64,000 bases of DNA. Origin: Amycolatopsis saalfeldensis (lineage in GTDB: Bacteria; Actinomycetota; Actinomycetes; Mycobacteriales; Pseudonocardiaceae). The notes below the pieces were generated by a model, which ran no database searches, was not told the origin of the DNA, and saw only the letters and a program-made list of their open reading frames with translations. The DNA is taken from contig NZ_FOEF01000009.1 of the NCBI RefSeq assembly GCF_900110575.1, positions 62,001-126,000 of the forward strand. Reading direction: 5' to 3'. This document shows, one piece after another, positions 23,086-30,694 of this stretch (position 1 is its first letter; every line of letters begins with the position of its first letter). Both the position numbers and the translations under genes were made by a program.

Positions 23086-23513
23086 AGGCGTTTGTGTTCA
23101 ACGGCCCCAACCTCGGCCGCCTCGGCAAGCGCGAGCCGTCCGTCTACGGCTCCACCACGCACGAGGACCTCGCGGCGCTGTGCGTGAAGACCGGCGCCGA
23201 GCTGGGCCTCGACGTCGAGGTCCGGCAGACCGACCACGAGGGCGAACTCGTCGGCTGGCTGCACGAGGCGGCCGACGGCGGTCACCCGGTCGTCCTCAAC
23301 GCCGGCGCCTGGACGCACTACTCGATCGCCGTCCGGGACGCCGCCGCGCAGCTCACCGCGCCGCTGATCGAGCTGCACATCTCGAACGTGCACAAGCGCG
23401 AGGAATTCCGGCACCACAGCGTGCTTTCCGACATCGCGACGGGCGTGATCGCCGGGCTCGGCGTGGACGGGTACGCGCTCGCCCTGCGCTGGATCGCCGC
23501 GAACGCTTCGTGA
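23082..23513 (+). CDS. aroQ: 3-dehydroquinate dehydratase, type II
   Basis: It dehydrates 3-dehydroquinate to 3-dehydroshikimate. The protein has 143 residues, typical for the dodecameric type II enzyme: FNGPNLGRLGKREPSVYG holds the catalytic Arg and Tyr, and LHISNVHKREEFRHHS the catalytic His. GTG 23082 overlaps the aroB stop, and the stop overlaps the next gene (GTGA). Confidence 0.96.
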   Translation: MKAFVFNGPNLGRLGKREPSVYGSTTHEDLAALCVKTGAELGLDVEVRQTDHEGELVGWLHEAADGGHPVVLNAGAWTHYSIAVRDAAAQLTAPLIELHISNVHKREEFRHHSVLSDIATGVIAGLGVDGYALALRWIAANAS

Positions 23514-24421
23514 ACAACCCGCCCGAACTCACCACCGCGCGGCTCCGGCTGCGCGCGCTGACCGAGGCCGACACCGAGGCCGTGATGGCGGTGTTCGCCG
23601 TGCCGGAGATGAGCCGGTTCCTCAAAGCCGACCTGGCCGATCCTGCCCAGGCGCGGGAGATGATCGAGCGGCGGCTGGCCTACGACGGGCCCGCCGGATT
23701 GGGGCACTGGGCCATCGAGCGGGACGGCGAGGTGGTCGGAATCGTGCATTTGCGGCCGTCCACCGCGCTGCCCGGCGGAGTGACCGAACTGGGTTACGCC
23801 GTGGCGGTGAAGCACGCCGGGCAAGGGCTGGCGGGCGAGGCGGCCCGCGCGGTCCTCGACCACGGGCTCGGCACCCTCGGGCTGCCCGCGGTGTGGGCGC
23901 TGGTGCACGAGGACAACGCCGCCAGCCTGGCCGTGACGGGCCGGCTCGGGTTCCTGGACGTCGGCAGCGGCGTCCACTACGGCGACACCCACCGCGTGCT
24001 CGTCGCGTTCCCGTCCCAGCACGGGCGGCCCCACCACATCGAGTTGTGGGTGCCGGACCTCGCCCGCGCCGAACGCGCCTGGGGCTGGCTGCTGGGCCGG
24101 CTCGGCTGGCGGGAGTTCCAGCGGTGGCCCGCGGGCGTCAGCTGGCGCCTCGGCGGCACGTACCTCGTGGTCGAGGCCTCGCCCGCGACGACCGGCGCAA
24201 GCCACGAGCGCACCCGGCCGGGGCTCAACCACCTCGCGCTGCACGTCGGCACCCGCGTGGAGGTCGACGAGCTGGCCGAGGGCGGGCCCGGCTGGCAGCC
24301 GCTGTTCGCCGAGCGGTTCCCGTACGCCGGCGGGGACGCGCATTACGCGGCTTACCTGGAGAACGAGGACGGCTTCGAAGTGGAGCTGGTCGCGGTCGAG
24401 GGTCCGCCACGCGGGAGTTGA
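23510..24421 (+). CDS. GNAT acetyltransferase fused to a glyoxalase/VOC-like domain
   Basis: The protein has 303 residues. Residues 1-160 are a RimJ/RimL-type GNAT domain (LTTARLRLRALTEAD; acetyl-CoA loop around GYAVAVKHAGQGLAGEAARA; last strand LAVTGRLGFLDVG). Residues 165-295 are a VOC domain (HHIELWVPDLARAERAWGWLLGRLGW ... GLNHLALHV ... AAYLENEDGFEVELVAVE). It is coupled to aroQ by a four-base overlap, so it is expressed with the shikimate operon. The acceptor substrate is unknown. Confidence 0.85.
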   Translation: MNNPPELTTARLRLRALTEADTEAVMAVFAVPEMSRFLKADLADPAQAREMIERRLAYDGPAGLGHWAIERDGEVVGIVHLRPSTALPGGVTELGYAVAVKHAGQGLAGEAARAVLDHGLGTLGLPAVWALVHEDNAASLAVTGRLGFLDVGSGVHYGDTHRVLVAFPSQHGRPHHIELWVPDLARAERAWGWLLGRLGWREFQRWPAGVSWRLGGTYLVVEASPATTGASHERTRPGLNHLALHVGTRVEVDELAEGGPGWQPLFAERFPYAGGDAHYAAYLENEDGFEVELVAVEGPPRGS

Positions 24422-24446
24422 GTCACCCGACCGGTGCAGGCCTGGC

Positions 24447-24452
24447 TACACT
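24447..24452 (+). promoter_or_regulatory. Putative leaderless -10 box TACACT
   Basis: TACACT ends eight bases before GTG 24461 and no ribosome-binding site intervenes. The same hexamer precedes two other genes here at similar spacing (26835 minus, 56328 plus). Confidence 0.5.
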
Positions 24453-24460
24453 CGGCAATC

Positions 24461-25996
24461 GTGCACCCGTTTCGTCCTGGGGGTCGGCGACCCGTGCGTG
24501 TCCTCCTCGCCCTGTCGCTGGCGGGGCTCGTTGTCGCGGGGTGCAGCGACAGCTACGCGCAACCCCAGGCCGACGGCCCCGCTCCCGGCGGCATCGCGGG
24601 CGGGAAGCCGGTCGCGCAGCCGAAACCGCCGCGGGCCGCGAACGTCGCGCTGGTCCCCAGCGGGGCCCGGCAGAGCCCCGGCGTCGTCGCCGCGGGCGGC
24701 GAGGACGCGGTGTACAACTACGGCCCCACGGTGATGGTCGACGGCGGCAAGACCCACCTGTGGTGGTGCAGCCAGTACGGCACCGCGGGGCCGCCGGGCG
24801 ACGACATCCTGTACGCCGAGGCGCCCACCCCCGACGGCCCGTTCACCGGACCGGGTGGCGGGGTCCCCATCCCGGTGCTGTCGGGCGCGCCCGGCAACTT
24901 CGACGGCATGCACACCTGCGACCCGTCCGTGCTGCGCGTCGGCACCACCTACTACCTGTACTACACGGGCGCGGCGGGCGACCACGCGCTCGGCAACGCG
25001 ATCGGCCTCGCCACCAGCACCGACGGCGTCCACTGGACCCGGGCGGCGGGCGGCAAGCCGATCCTCGGGCCCTCGCACGACGTGCACCGCGACAACGTCT
25101 ACGGCGCCGGCCAGCCGTCCGTGGTGTTCCTCGACGGCTGGTACTACCTCCTGTTCACCGACACCACCGGCCGCGCGGCGGGCTGGAACGGCGCCGGGCA
25201 GTTTGTCGTCCGCTCGCACGACCCGGCGTTCGGGAGCGGGGTGGAAGCGTTGGGGGACAAGGGTTTCGCGCCGGTCTCCGCGACGAGCGCGCCCCGTGAG
25301 CGCTCGGTGGTGGACGGCTTCAGCGCCGACCTGGAGTGGGTCGGCGCGCTCGACGCGTTCGCCATCGCCCACGAGACCGCGGCGGGCACCACGCTGACGT
25401 TCTGGGACCGCGACTTCACCCTGCAGCCATACGCGCCCGTCGTGATCCCCGGCGCCTGGAAGGAGGGGCCCGGCCTGGTCCGGCGCCCCGACGGGCACGC
25501 GCCGACCTCGGTCACCGACCCCTGCGGCACGGTCTCGTTCGACGTCGTCCGCGCGACCGTGACCGGCGAATCCGGGGCCCCGACCGCGTTGCGGCACTTC
25601 GGCCTCGACGTGCGCGGCTCCGGCGCCTGCGCGGACGCCGACCGCGTCACCACCACCTTCGACGGCGTCGCGATGCCGTCCCCGGAACGCACGATGGACC
25701 TGTTCCGCCGCGGGCAGCGCATCCGGATCGACCGCCGCTCGGTGGCCGCGACGCTCGCCGGCGAGGTCCTGAACGAGCCGCTGCCGCCCGTCGAAGGCAT
25801 CCCGGTGACGGCCCGCCTGCACGCCGGCGCCACCGTGGTGCACGCCGACGGCCGCGGTTACAGCGTGCTGCTCGGCAAGAACGTGCGGTGGGGCCTGCCC
25901 GACACCGGCTCGGTCAAGCTCAACGACTCCGAGGTGACGGAGGTCGACCCGCGACAGTGGGACGCCTACGCGATCGGCCTGCCACTGGGCGGCTGA
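24461..25996 (+). CDS. Secreted glycosyl hydrolase family 43-like lipoprotein
   Basis: The protein has 511 residues. The signal peptide VRVLLALSLAGLVVAGC ends in a lipobox, so it is a cell-surface lipoprotein. The body shows a five-bladed propeller-like pattern (YNYGPTVMVDGGKTHLWW, HTCDPSVLRVGTTYYLYYTG, GAGQPSVVFLDGWYYLLFTD), the blade motif of GH43/GH62/GH117-type enzymes. Which acidic residues are catalytic is not clear. GTG 24461 is chosen from a leaderless -10; GTG 24434 and GTG 24494 are in frame. Its last 77 bases overlap the convergent membrane-protein gene. Confidence 0.72.
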   Translation: MHPFRPGGRRPVRVLLALSLAGLVVAGCSDSYAQPQADGPAPGGIAGGKPVAQPKPPRAANVALVPSGARQSPGVVAAGGEDAVYNYGPTVMVDGGKTHLWWCSQYGTAGPPGDDILYAEAPTPDGPFTGPGGGVPIPVLSGAPGNFDGMHTCDPSVLRVGTTYYLYYTGAAGDHALGNAIGLATSTDGVHWTRAAGGKPILGPSHDVHRDNVYGAGQPSVVFLDGWYYLLFTDTTGRAAGWNGAGQFVVRSHDPAFGSGVEALGDKGFAPVSATSAPRERSVVDGFSADLEWVGALDAFAIAHETAAGTTLTFWDRDFTLQPYAPVVIPGAWKEGPGLVRRPDGHAPTSVTDPCGTVSFDVVRATVTGESGAPTALRHFGLDVRGSGACADADRVTTTFDGVAMPSPERTMDLFRRGQRIRIDRRSVAATLAGEVLNEPLPPVEGIPVTARLHAGATVVHADGRGYSVLLGKNVRWGLPDTGSVKLNDSEVTEVDPRQWDAYAIGLPLGG

Positions 25997-26828
25997 CCGG
26001 CGAAGGCGGGTCCAGCTCCCCGGACTGCCGCCCGGTGGCGGGGTCCGCGGCTTCCTCGCCTAGGTCGCCGGAGTGGCCGGATTCGCCGGAGCCGCGGAGG
26101 TTGCCGGAGTCCTTGCGGCTGTGGGAGTTGCCGGAGCCAGTGCGGCTGCGGCGGGGGGAGCCGCGCCGCTCGGCCGGGTCGGTGCTGGCGGAGGACTCAG
26201 GCATTTCGCCGGAATCGTCGGGGGCGGGGCCGGGGCGCGGGCGGCGGGCCGGGGAAGGCTTGCGGCGCTTGGCCCGGTGGCTCGGGGGCGAGTCCGCCGA
26301 GTCCGAGCCGGAAGCCGTGTCGGAGCCCGGATCCGAGACGGCCACGGCCTCGCCCAGGTCCAGCTCGCCCGCGTTCCGCTGATGGCGGGACTCGTCCGGT
26401 TCGAGCACCTCGTCTTCGCCGGCGTCCGTGCGGCGGGGGCGGCGGATCCGGCTGCCGACGAACAGGCCCAGCCCGGCCGGGACCAGTACCAGCAGGGCGG
26501 AGAACGCCGCGCCGCCGGTGAGGGCCGACTTCAGCTCCGCGACGCCGGTCTGGTCGACGAAGATCGCGCGCCCGATCACGTACAGGACGCCGCCCGCCAA
26601 GCCCGTGACCAGCGCCGCGATGAACCAAGCGCGGCCGCGGTCGGGCCGGTCGCGCCAGCCGTCGATCGCGCTCCACAGCGCCGCGACGCCGACGAGCACC
26701 GCGAGCGTCAGCGACGTGATCACGGTCTGGTCGGTCGGGTGGAACACGGACCACTTGGCGAGCAGCGTCATCGCCGCGGCGTGCACCACGGCCATGACCA
26801 GCCCGCGCGTCAACCAGGCACCCAGCAT
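25920..26828 (-). CDS. B-4DMT family membrane protein with long charged tail
   Basis: The protein has 302 residues. Four membrane segments (about 8-26, 36-54, 67-86, 106-125) match the small B-4DMT transporter-like family; the equivalent position between aroQ and pepQ in M. tuberculosis is held by Rv2536 (from memory). Residues 130-302 are a disordered Ser/Arg/Pro/Glu tail not needed by the family. The tail's end runs antisense into the GH43-like gene by 77 bases. A TACACT box ends six bases before ATG 26828, suggesting a leaderless transcript. Confidence 0.78.
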   Translation of the reverse strand: MLGAWLTRGLVMAVVHAAAMTLLAKWSVFHPTDQTVITSLTLAVLVGVAALWSAIDGWRDRPDRGRAWFIAALVTGLAGGVLYVIGRAIFVDQTGVAELKSALTGGAAFSALLVLVPAGLGLFVGSRIRRPRRTDAGEDEVLEPDESRHQRNAGELDLGEAVAVSDPGSDTASGSDSADSPPSHRAKRRKPSPARRPRPGPAPDDSGEMPESSASTDPAERRGSPRRSRTGSGNSHSRKDSGNLRGSGESGHSGDLGEEAADPATGRQSGELDPPSPVSRPVAGRSRRRPTVAGRPPSPRSR

Positions 26829-26834
26829 GGACGG

Positions 26835-26840
26835 AGTGTA
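26835..26840 (-). promoter_or_regulatory. Putative leaderless -10 box TACACT for the B-4DMT gene
   Basis: On the minus strand TACACT is followed by CCGTCC and then ATG 26828. No ribosome-binding site is present. Confidence 0.5.
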
Positions 26841-26942
26841 GGTGCCGGTGGGTGAACGCCGTGTGGTCCGCCCGGGCGAGTGCGGGCTCGGACGCGGAGC
26901 GTCACCCTACGTAAGGCGCATCAGCCGCGCCGCCGCGCTGGC

Positions 26943-26948
26943 TAAGCT
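26943..26948 (+). promoter_or_regulatory. Putative leaderless -10 box TAAGCT for the Xaa-Pro peptidase gene
   Basis: TAAGCT is followed by six bases and GTG 26955; the six bases lack a Shine-Dalgarno match. Confidence 0.5.
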
Positions 26949-26954
26949 GGCCGG

Positions 26955-28055
26955 GTGCCTGAAATCCACGCTCACCGGCGCGGCGCGCTGCGGTCCCTGC
27001 TCACCGAGTCCGGGGTCGACGCGCTGCTGGTCACCGACCTGCTCAACATCCGCTACCTGACCGGGTTCACCGGCTCGAACGCCGCGCTGCTCGTGCACGC
27101 GAGCGGCGACGGGCGCACGGTCTTCTGCACCGACGGCCGTTACACCACGCAGTCGGCGGCCGAGGTGCCCGACCTGGAGCGCGTGATCGAGCGCGCGAGC
27201 GCCCGCGCGCTGGCGAGCCACGCCGCGCACGACCGCGCCCACCACCGGCGGACCGGCTTCGAGAGCCAGTACGTCAGCGTCGAGGAGCACGAGGTCCTGA
27301 AGGTCCGGTTCGAGAGCGTGGACCTGATCCGCACGCCTGGGCTGGTCGAGCAGCTGCGCGTGGTCAAGGACGAGGTGGAGGTCGAGGCGCTGCGCGCGGC
27401 CTGCGCGGCCGCCGACCGGGCGCTCGCCGACCTGGTCGCGGCCGGCGGGCTGCGGCCCGGGCGCACCGAGCGGGAAGTGGCCCGGGACCTGGAGAACCGG
27501 ATGCTGGAGCACGGTTCGTCCGGGCCCTCGTTCGACTCGATCGTGGCCGCCGGGCCGAACTCCGCCATCCCGCACCACCAGCCCACCGGGACCGAGCTGC
27601 GCACGGGCGACTTCGTGAAGCTCGACTTCGGCGCCACCGTCGACGGCTACCACTCCGACATGACCCGCACGTTCGTGCTGGGCGAGCCGGCGGACTGGCA
27701 GCGCGAGCTCTACGACCTGGTCCACCGCGCGCAGGCGGCCGGCACCGAGGCCGTCCGGCCGGGCGCCGTGGTGTCCGAAGTGGACGCCGCCGCCCGGTCC
27801 GTGATCGTCGCCGCGGGCCGCGGGGAGGAGTTCTCCCACGGCCTCGGGCACGGCGTCGGCCTCGAGGTGCACGAGGCGCCCAGCTTCGCTACCACGGGCG
27901 TCGGTACACTGACCGCCGGTATGGCGGTCACCGTCGAGCCCGGCGTATACCTCGCGGGTCGCGGTGGCGTGCGCATCGAGGACACGCTCGTCGTGCGGGA
28001 CACCGGGCCCGAACTCCTCACCCTGAGCACCAAGGACCTCGTGGCCGTCCGATAA
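26955..28055 (+). CDS. pepQ: Xaa-Pro aminopeptidase/dipeptidase, M24 family
   Basis: The protein has 366 residues. It has a creatinase-like N-terminal domain (NIRYLTGFTGSNAALLV) and a pita-bread M24 catalytic domain. Metal ligands are visible as Asp residues in KLDFGATVDGYHSDMTRTF, His in SHGLGHGVGLEVHE, and Glu in VTVEPGVYL and VRIEDT. It removes residues ahead of proline. The place before efp is conserved in actinobacteria and fits proline-linked protein turnover, although EF-P itself acts on polyproline synthesis. Confidence 0.94.
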   Translation: MPEIHAHRRGALRSLLTESGVDALLVTDLLNIRYLTGFTGSNAALLVHASGDGRTVFCTDGRYTTQSAAEVPDLERVIERASARALASHAAHDRAHHRRTGFESQYVSVEEHEVLKVRFESVDLIRTPGLVEQLRVVKDEVEVEALRAACAAADRALADLVAAGGLRPGRTEREVARDLENRMLEHGSSGPSFDSIVAAGPNSAIPHHQPTGTELRTGDFVKLDFGATVDGYHSDMTRTFVLGEPADWQRELYDLVHRAQAAGTEAVRPGAVVSEVDAAARSVIVAAGRGEEFSHGLGHGVGLEVHEAPSFATTGVGTLTAGMAVTVEPGVYLAGRGGVRIEDTLVVRDTGPELLTLSTKDLVAVR

Positions 28056-28098
28056 CGGCGGTCGCGGACTAGAGATCGACACAGGAGACCGAAAGCTC

Positions 28099-28662
28099 GT
28101 GGCCACCACCAACGACCTGAAGAACGGGCTCGTCCTCAACCTCGAGGGCCAGCTGTGGACCGTCACCGCGTTCCAGCACGTCAAGCCGGGCAAGGGCGGC
28201 GCGTTCGTGCGCACCACCCTCAAGCACGTGCTGACGGGGAAGGTCGTCGACAAGACCTTCAACGCGGGCACGAAGGTCGACACGGCCACCGTGGACCGCC
28301 GGAACATGACCTACCTGTACAAGGACGGCCAGGACTTCGTGTTCATGGACGCCGACACCTACGACCAGATCACGGTGCCGTCCGAGACCGTGGCGGACAA
28401 CGCCAACTACATGCTGGAGAACACCGAGGTCCAGGTCGCGGTGCACAACGAGGTGCCGCTGTACGTCGAGCTGCCGACCTCGGTGGAGATCCTGATCCAG
28501 CACACCGACCCGGGCCTGCAGGGCGACCGCTCGACCGGCGGCACCAAGCCGGCCACGCTGGAGACCGGCGCGGAGATCCAGGTCCCGCTGTTCCTCTCCA
28601 CCGGCGAGAAGATCAAGGTCGACACCCGCGACGGCCGCTATCTCGGCCGCGTCTCCAGCTGA
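28099..28662 (+). CDS. efp: Translation elongation factor P
   Basis: The protein has 187 residues with three OB-like domains. The tip lysine is K32 in KPGKGGAF. The factor relieves ribosome stalling at polyproline. The loop reads PGKGG, not the PGKGP described for actinobacterial EF-Ps working unmodified, and no modification gene is nearby. GTG 28099 has CAGGAGACC upstream. The stop overlaps nusB (TGATG). Confidence 0.97.
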   Translation: MATTNDLKNGLVLNLEGQLWTVTAFQHVKPGKGGAFVRTTLKHVLTGKVVDKTFNAGTKVDTATVDRRNMTYLYKDGQDFVFMDADTYDQITVPSETVADNANYMLENTEVQVAVHNEVPLYVELPTSVEILIQHTDPGLQGDRSTGGTKPATLETGAEIQVPLFLSTGEKIKVDTRDGRYLGRVSS

Positions 28663-29120
28663 TGCCGGAGAAGCTGCCGCCGCACCCGAATCGCGGCGGG
28701 TCGATCAGCCGCCGGCAGGCCCGCCGCCGGGCGGTCGAGATGCTGTACGAGGCCGCCCAGCGCGACGCCGACGCGGTCACGCTCCTGGCGGACCGGGTCG
28801 GCGCGGTGGAGGTCGACCCGGTCGCGGACTACACGATCTCGGTCGTGGAGGGCGTCACCACGCGGCGGGAGCAGATCGACGAGCTGCTGTCCGAGCACTC
28901 GCAGGGCTGGACCCTCGACCGGATGCCGCCGGTCGACCTCGCGGTGCTGCGCGTGGGCGTCTACGAGATGCTGTGGTCGGCCGACGTGCCGGACGCGGTC
29001 GCCATCGACGAGGCCGTGGGCCTGGCCAAGGAACTCTCCACGGACGACTCGCCCCGCTTCGTCAACGGCGTGCTGGGCCGCATCGGCACGATCGCCGACC
29101 GGCTCCGCGCGGTCCTGTAG
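28662..29120 (+). CDS. nusB: Transcription antitermination factor NusB
   Basis: The protein has 152 residues, all helical. Family motifs: SRRQARRRAVEMLYEA, PPVDLAVLRVGVYEML, IDEAVGLAKELSTDDSPRFVNGVLGRI. It binds boxA with NusE during rRNA transcription. ATG 28662 overlaps the efp stop. Confidence 0.96.
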   Translation: MPEKLPPHPNRGGSISRRQARRRAVEMLYEAAQRDADAVTLLADRVGAVEVDPVADYTISVVEGVTTRREQIDELLSEHSQGWTLDRMPPVDLAVLRVGVYEMLWSADVPDAVAIDEAVGLAKELSTDDSPRFVNGVLGRIGTIADRLRAVL

Positions 29121-29282
29121 CCGCGGCCGTTCGGAGAACCCGGTGGATCACGATGGGTATGGGTGGTCTAGCCCGATCGGGTAACGGCGCGGGCCGGGGG
29201 GCGGCGCCGGAAACCGGGCCGCGCGGGCGTCGATGATCACCGTCCGCAGCCACGAAATGCACCCGGCAGATGCCCGAGGCGG

Positions 29283-29320
29283 GGTGAGCGTTTCCGGTGT
29301 CCGGTCCGGAAACGCTCACC
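29283..29320. terminator. Bidirectional terminator between nusB and bldD
   Basis: A perfect 15-bp stem GGTGAGCGTTTCCGG / CCGGAAACGCTCACC (29283-29297 and 29306-29320) with an 8-base loop lies between convergent genes. There is no T-run. Confidence 0.9.
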
Positions 29321-29341
29321 GCGTCGGGCAGCTGCCGGACA

Positions 29342-29830
29342 TCAGTCTTCTTTGGACGGACGGGCCTCTGGCGGCAGGACGCCCCAGTCGATCAGCTGCT
29401 CGGTGAGCTCGCCGGGGGTCATGTCGTAGATGATGGCCAGTGATCGCAGGTCCTCGGTGCGGATCGAGAGCACCTTGCCGTTGTAGTCGCCGCGCTGGCT
29501 CTGGATCGTCGCCGCGTACCGCGCGAGCGGGCCGACCTTCTCCGCGGGCAGCTGCTGGAGCCGCTCCAGGTTGATCACGATCTTCGTGGCGGGCTCGGCG
29601 CCCGAGGGCACGCGGCCCTCCGGCAGCAGTTCGACCACCGGCACGCCGTAGAAGTCGGCCAGCTCGGCCAGCTTCTGGACGGTGACGGCCCGATCGCCAC
29701 GCTCGTACGAGCCGACGACGACGGCCTTCCAGCGGCCGCCCGACTTCTGCTCGACCCCGTGCAGGGAAAGGCCCTGCTGCTGGCGGATCCCGCGGAGCTT
29801 GGCCCCGAGCGCCTTGGCGTAATCGCCCAT
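29342..29830 (-). CDS. bldD: Developmental regulator BldD
   Basis: The protein has 162 residues. An N-terminal XRE helix-turn-helix (about 8-65) is followed by a C-terminal domain with the cyclic-di-GMP signature RGD-x8-RTED (R113, D115, R124, D127), matching the RxD-x8-RxxD motif of Streptomyces BldD. In streptomycetes c-di-GMP-dimerised BldD represses sporulation genes. A BldD box lies 68 bases upstream, so it is probably autoregulated. A CCGGTC/GACCGG hairpin (29861-29876) lies in its leader. Confidence 0.96.
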   Translation of the reverse strand: MGDYAKALGAKLRGIRQQQGLSLHGVEQKSGGRWKAVVVGSYERGDRAVTVQKLAELADFYGVPVVELLPEGRVPSGAEPATKIVINLERLQQLPAEKVGPLARYAATIQSQRGDYNGKVLSIRTEDLRSLAIIYDMTPGELTEQLIDWGVLPPEARPSKED

Positions 29831-29897
29831 CTGGTGGTTCTCCGTTTCCTCACCCCCACGCCGGTCGGATGACCGGTGCGGGGACTCCTCGAGTCGA

Positions 29898-29910
29898 ATA
29901 CTCAGAGTAA
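29898..29910. promoter_or_regulatory. BldD box upstream of bldD
   Basis: The 13 bases match the published consensus TNACNCWGNGTNA at eight of nine fixed positions (ATACTCAGAGTAA here). Its location upstream of bldD suggests autorepression; it also lies 110 bases before the pyr promoter on the other strand. Confidence 0.72.
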
Positions 29911-30004
29911 TGGTTACGCATAGTTGTCACCAGGTCAAGCAGAAGGTCTTCCGCCCCTGGTCGGGGCCATGGACACACCACCCGGAAGGCTGATTGACCT
30001 CCCC

Positions 30005-30013
30005 TGCTACTGT
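30005..30013 (+). promoter_or_regulatory. Extended -10 promoter of the pyr operon
   Basis: TGC-TACTGT is an extended -10 element (TGn plus TAnnnT). Transcription would start near 30020, leaving a leader of about 70 bases before pyrR that carries the PyrR site. Confidence 0.45.
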
Positions 30014-30047
30014 CGGTGCGATTTCCTCGCACAAGCCGGAGATCGAC

Positions 30048-30091
30048 GTCCTTTAAGGACCCGTCCAGAGAGGCGGGGAAGGAGGTCCGCC
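30048..30091 (+). promoter_or_regulatory. PyrR-binding leader that can hide the pyrR ribosome-binding site
   Basis: The loop TCCAGAGAGG (30064-30073), closed by CCG/CGG, is the consensus PyrR RNA-binding loop. GGAC (30057-30060) can pair with GTCC (30085-30088), burying AAGGAGG (30079-30085) of pyrR. The same GGAC can instead pair with GTCC at 30048-30051 (hairpin GTCCTTTAAGGAC). The two folds exclude each other. This is the translational switch described for mycobacterial pyr operons; PyrR with UMP would favour the closed form. Confidence 0.82.
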
Positions 30092-30694
30092 TTGTCGTCA
30101 CGTCCGCGTGGCGCGGCGGTGCCGGCCGGGGAGCGCGAGCTCCTTTCCGCCGGCGATGTCGCGCGCACCATCGCCCGGATGGCCCACCAGGTCATCGAGA
30201 AGACCGCCGGTCCACCGGGTGACACCGCACCCCCGGTGCTGCTGGGCATTCCCACTCGCGGCACCCCGCTGGCCCTTCGGCTGGCGCAGAAGATCGGCGA
30301 GTTCGCCGGCACCACGCCCCCTGCGGGCGCGCTCGACGTCACCCTGTACCGCGACGACCTGCGCCGCCGTCCGCCGCGCGCGCTGGAGCAGACGCAGCTG
30401 CCCGCGTCCGGCATCGACGACCGGCTGGTGATCCTGGTCGACGACGTGCTGTTCTCCGGGCGCACCATCAGGGCCGCGCTCGACGCCCTGCGGGACCAGG
30501 GCCGTCCCCGCGCGATCCAGCTCGCCGTGCTGGTCGACCGCGGCCACCGGGAGCTGCCGATCCGCGCGGACTACGTCGGGAAGAACGTGCCCACCGCGCG
30601 GGCCGAGGGCGTGTCCGTGCTGCTGACCGAAACGGACGGCCGGGACGCGGTCCTGCTCCGCGCCCCTGAAGGCCCCGAAGGAGAAACCCGGTGA
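30092..30694 (+). CDS. pyrR: PyrR regulator/uracil phosphoribosyltransferase
   Basis: The protein has 200 residues. The PRPP loop VILVDDVLFSGRTI (113-126) is canonical. It binds pyr mRNA in response to UMP and has weak UPRTase activity. TTG 30092 is chosen: AAGGAGG lies six bases upstream and the protein then has family length. GTG 30119 is an alternative. The stop overlaps pyrB (GTGA). Confidence 0.94.
   Translation: MSSRPRGAAVPAGERELLSAGDVARTIARMAHQVIEKTAGPPGDTAPPVLLGIPTRGTPLALRLAQKIGEFAGTTPPAGALDVTLYRDDLRRRPPRALEQTQLPASGIDDRLVILVDDVLFSGRTIRAALDALRDQGRPRAIQLAVLVDRGHRELPIRADYVGKNVPTARAEGVSVLLTETDGRDAVLLRAPEGPEGETR

Noticed and set aside
25029..25039. GTCCACTGGAC as another copy of the recurring palindrome
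   Set aside because: It is two bases shorter and uses ordinary codons (CAC-TGG), so it can be explained by the protein sequence.
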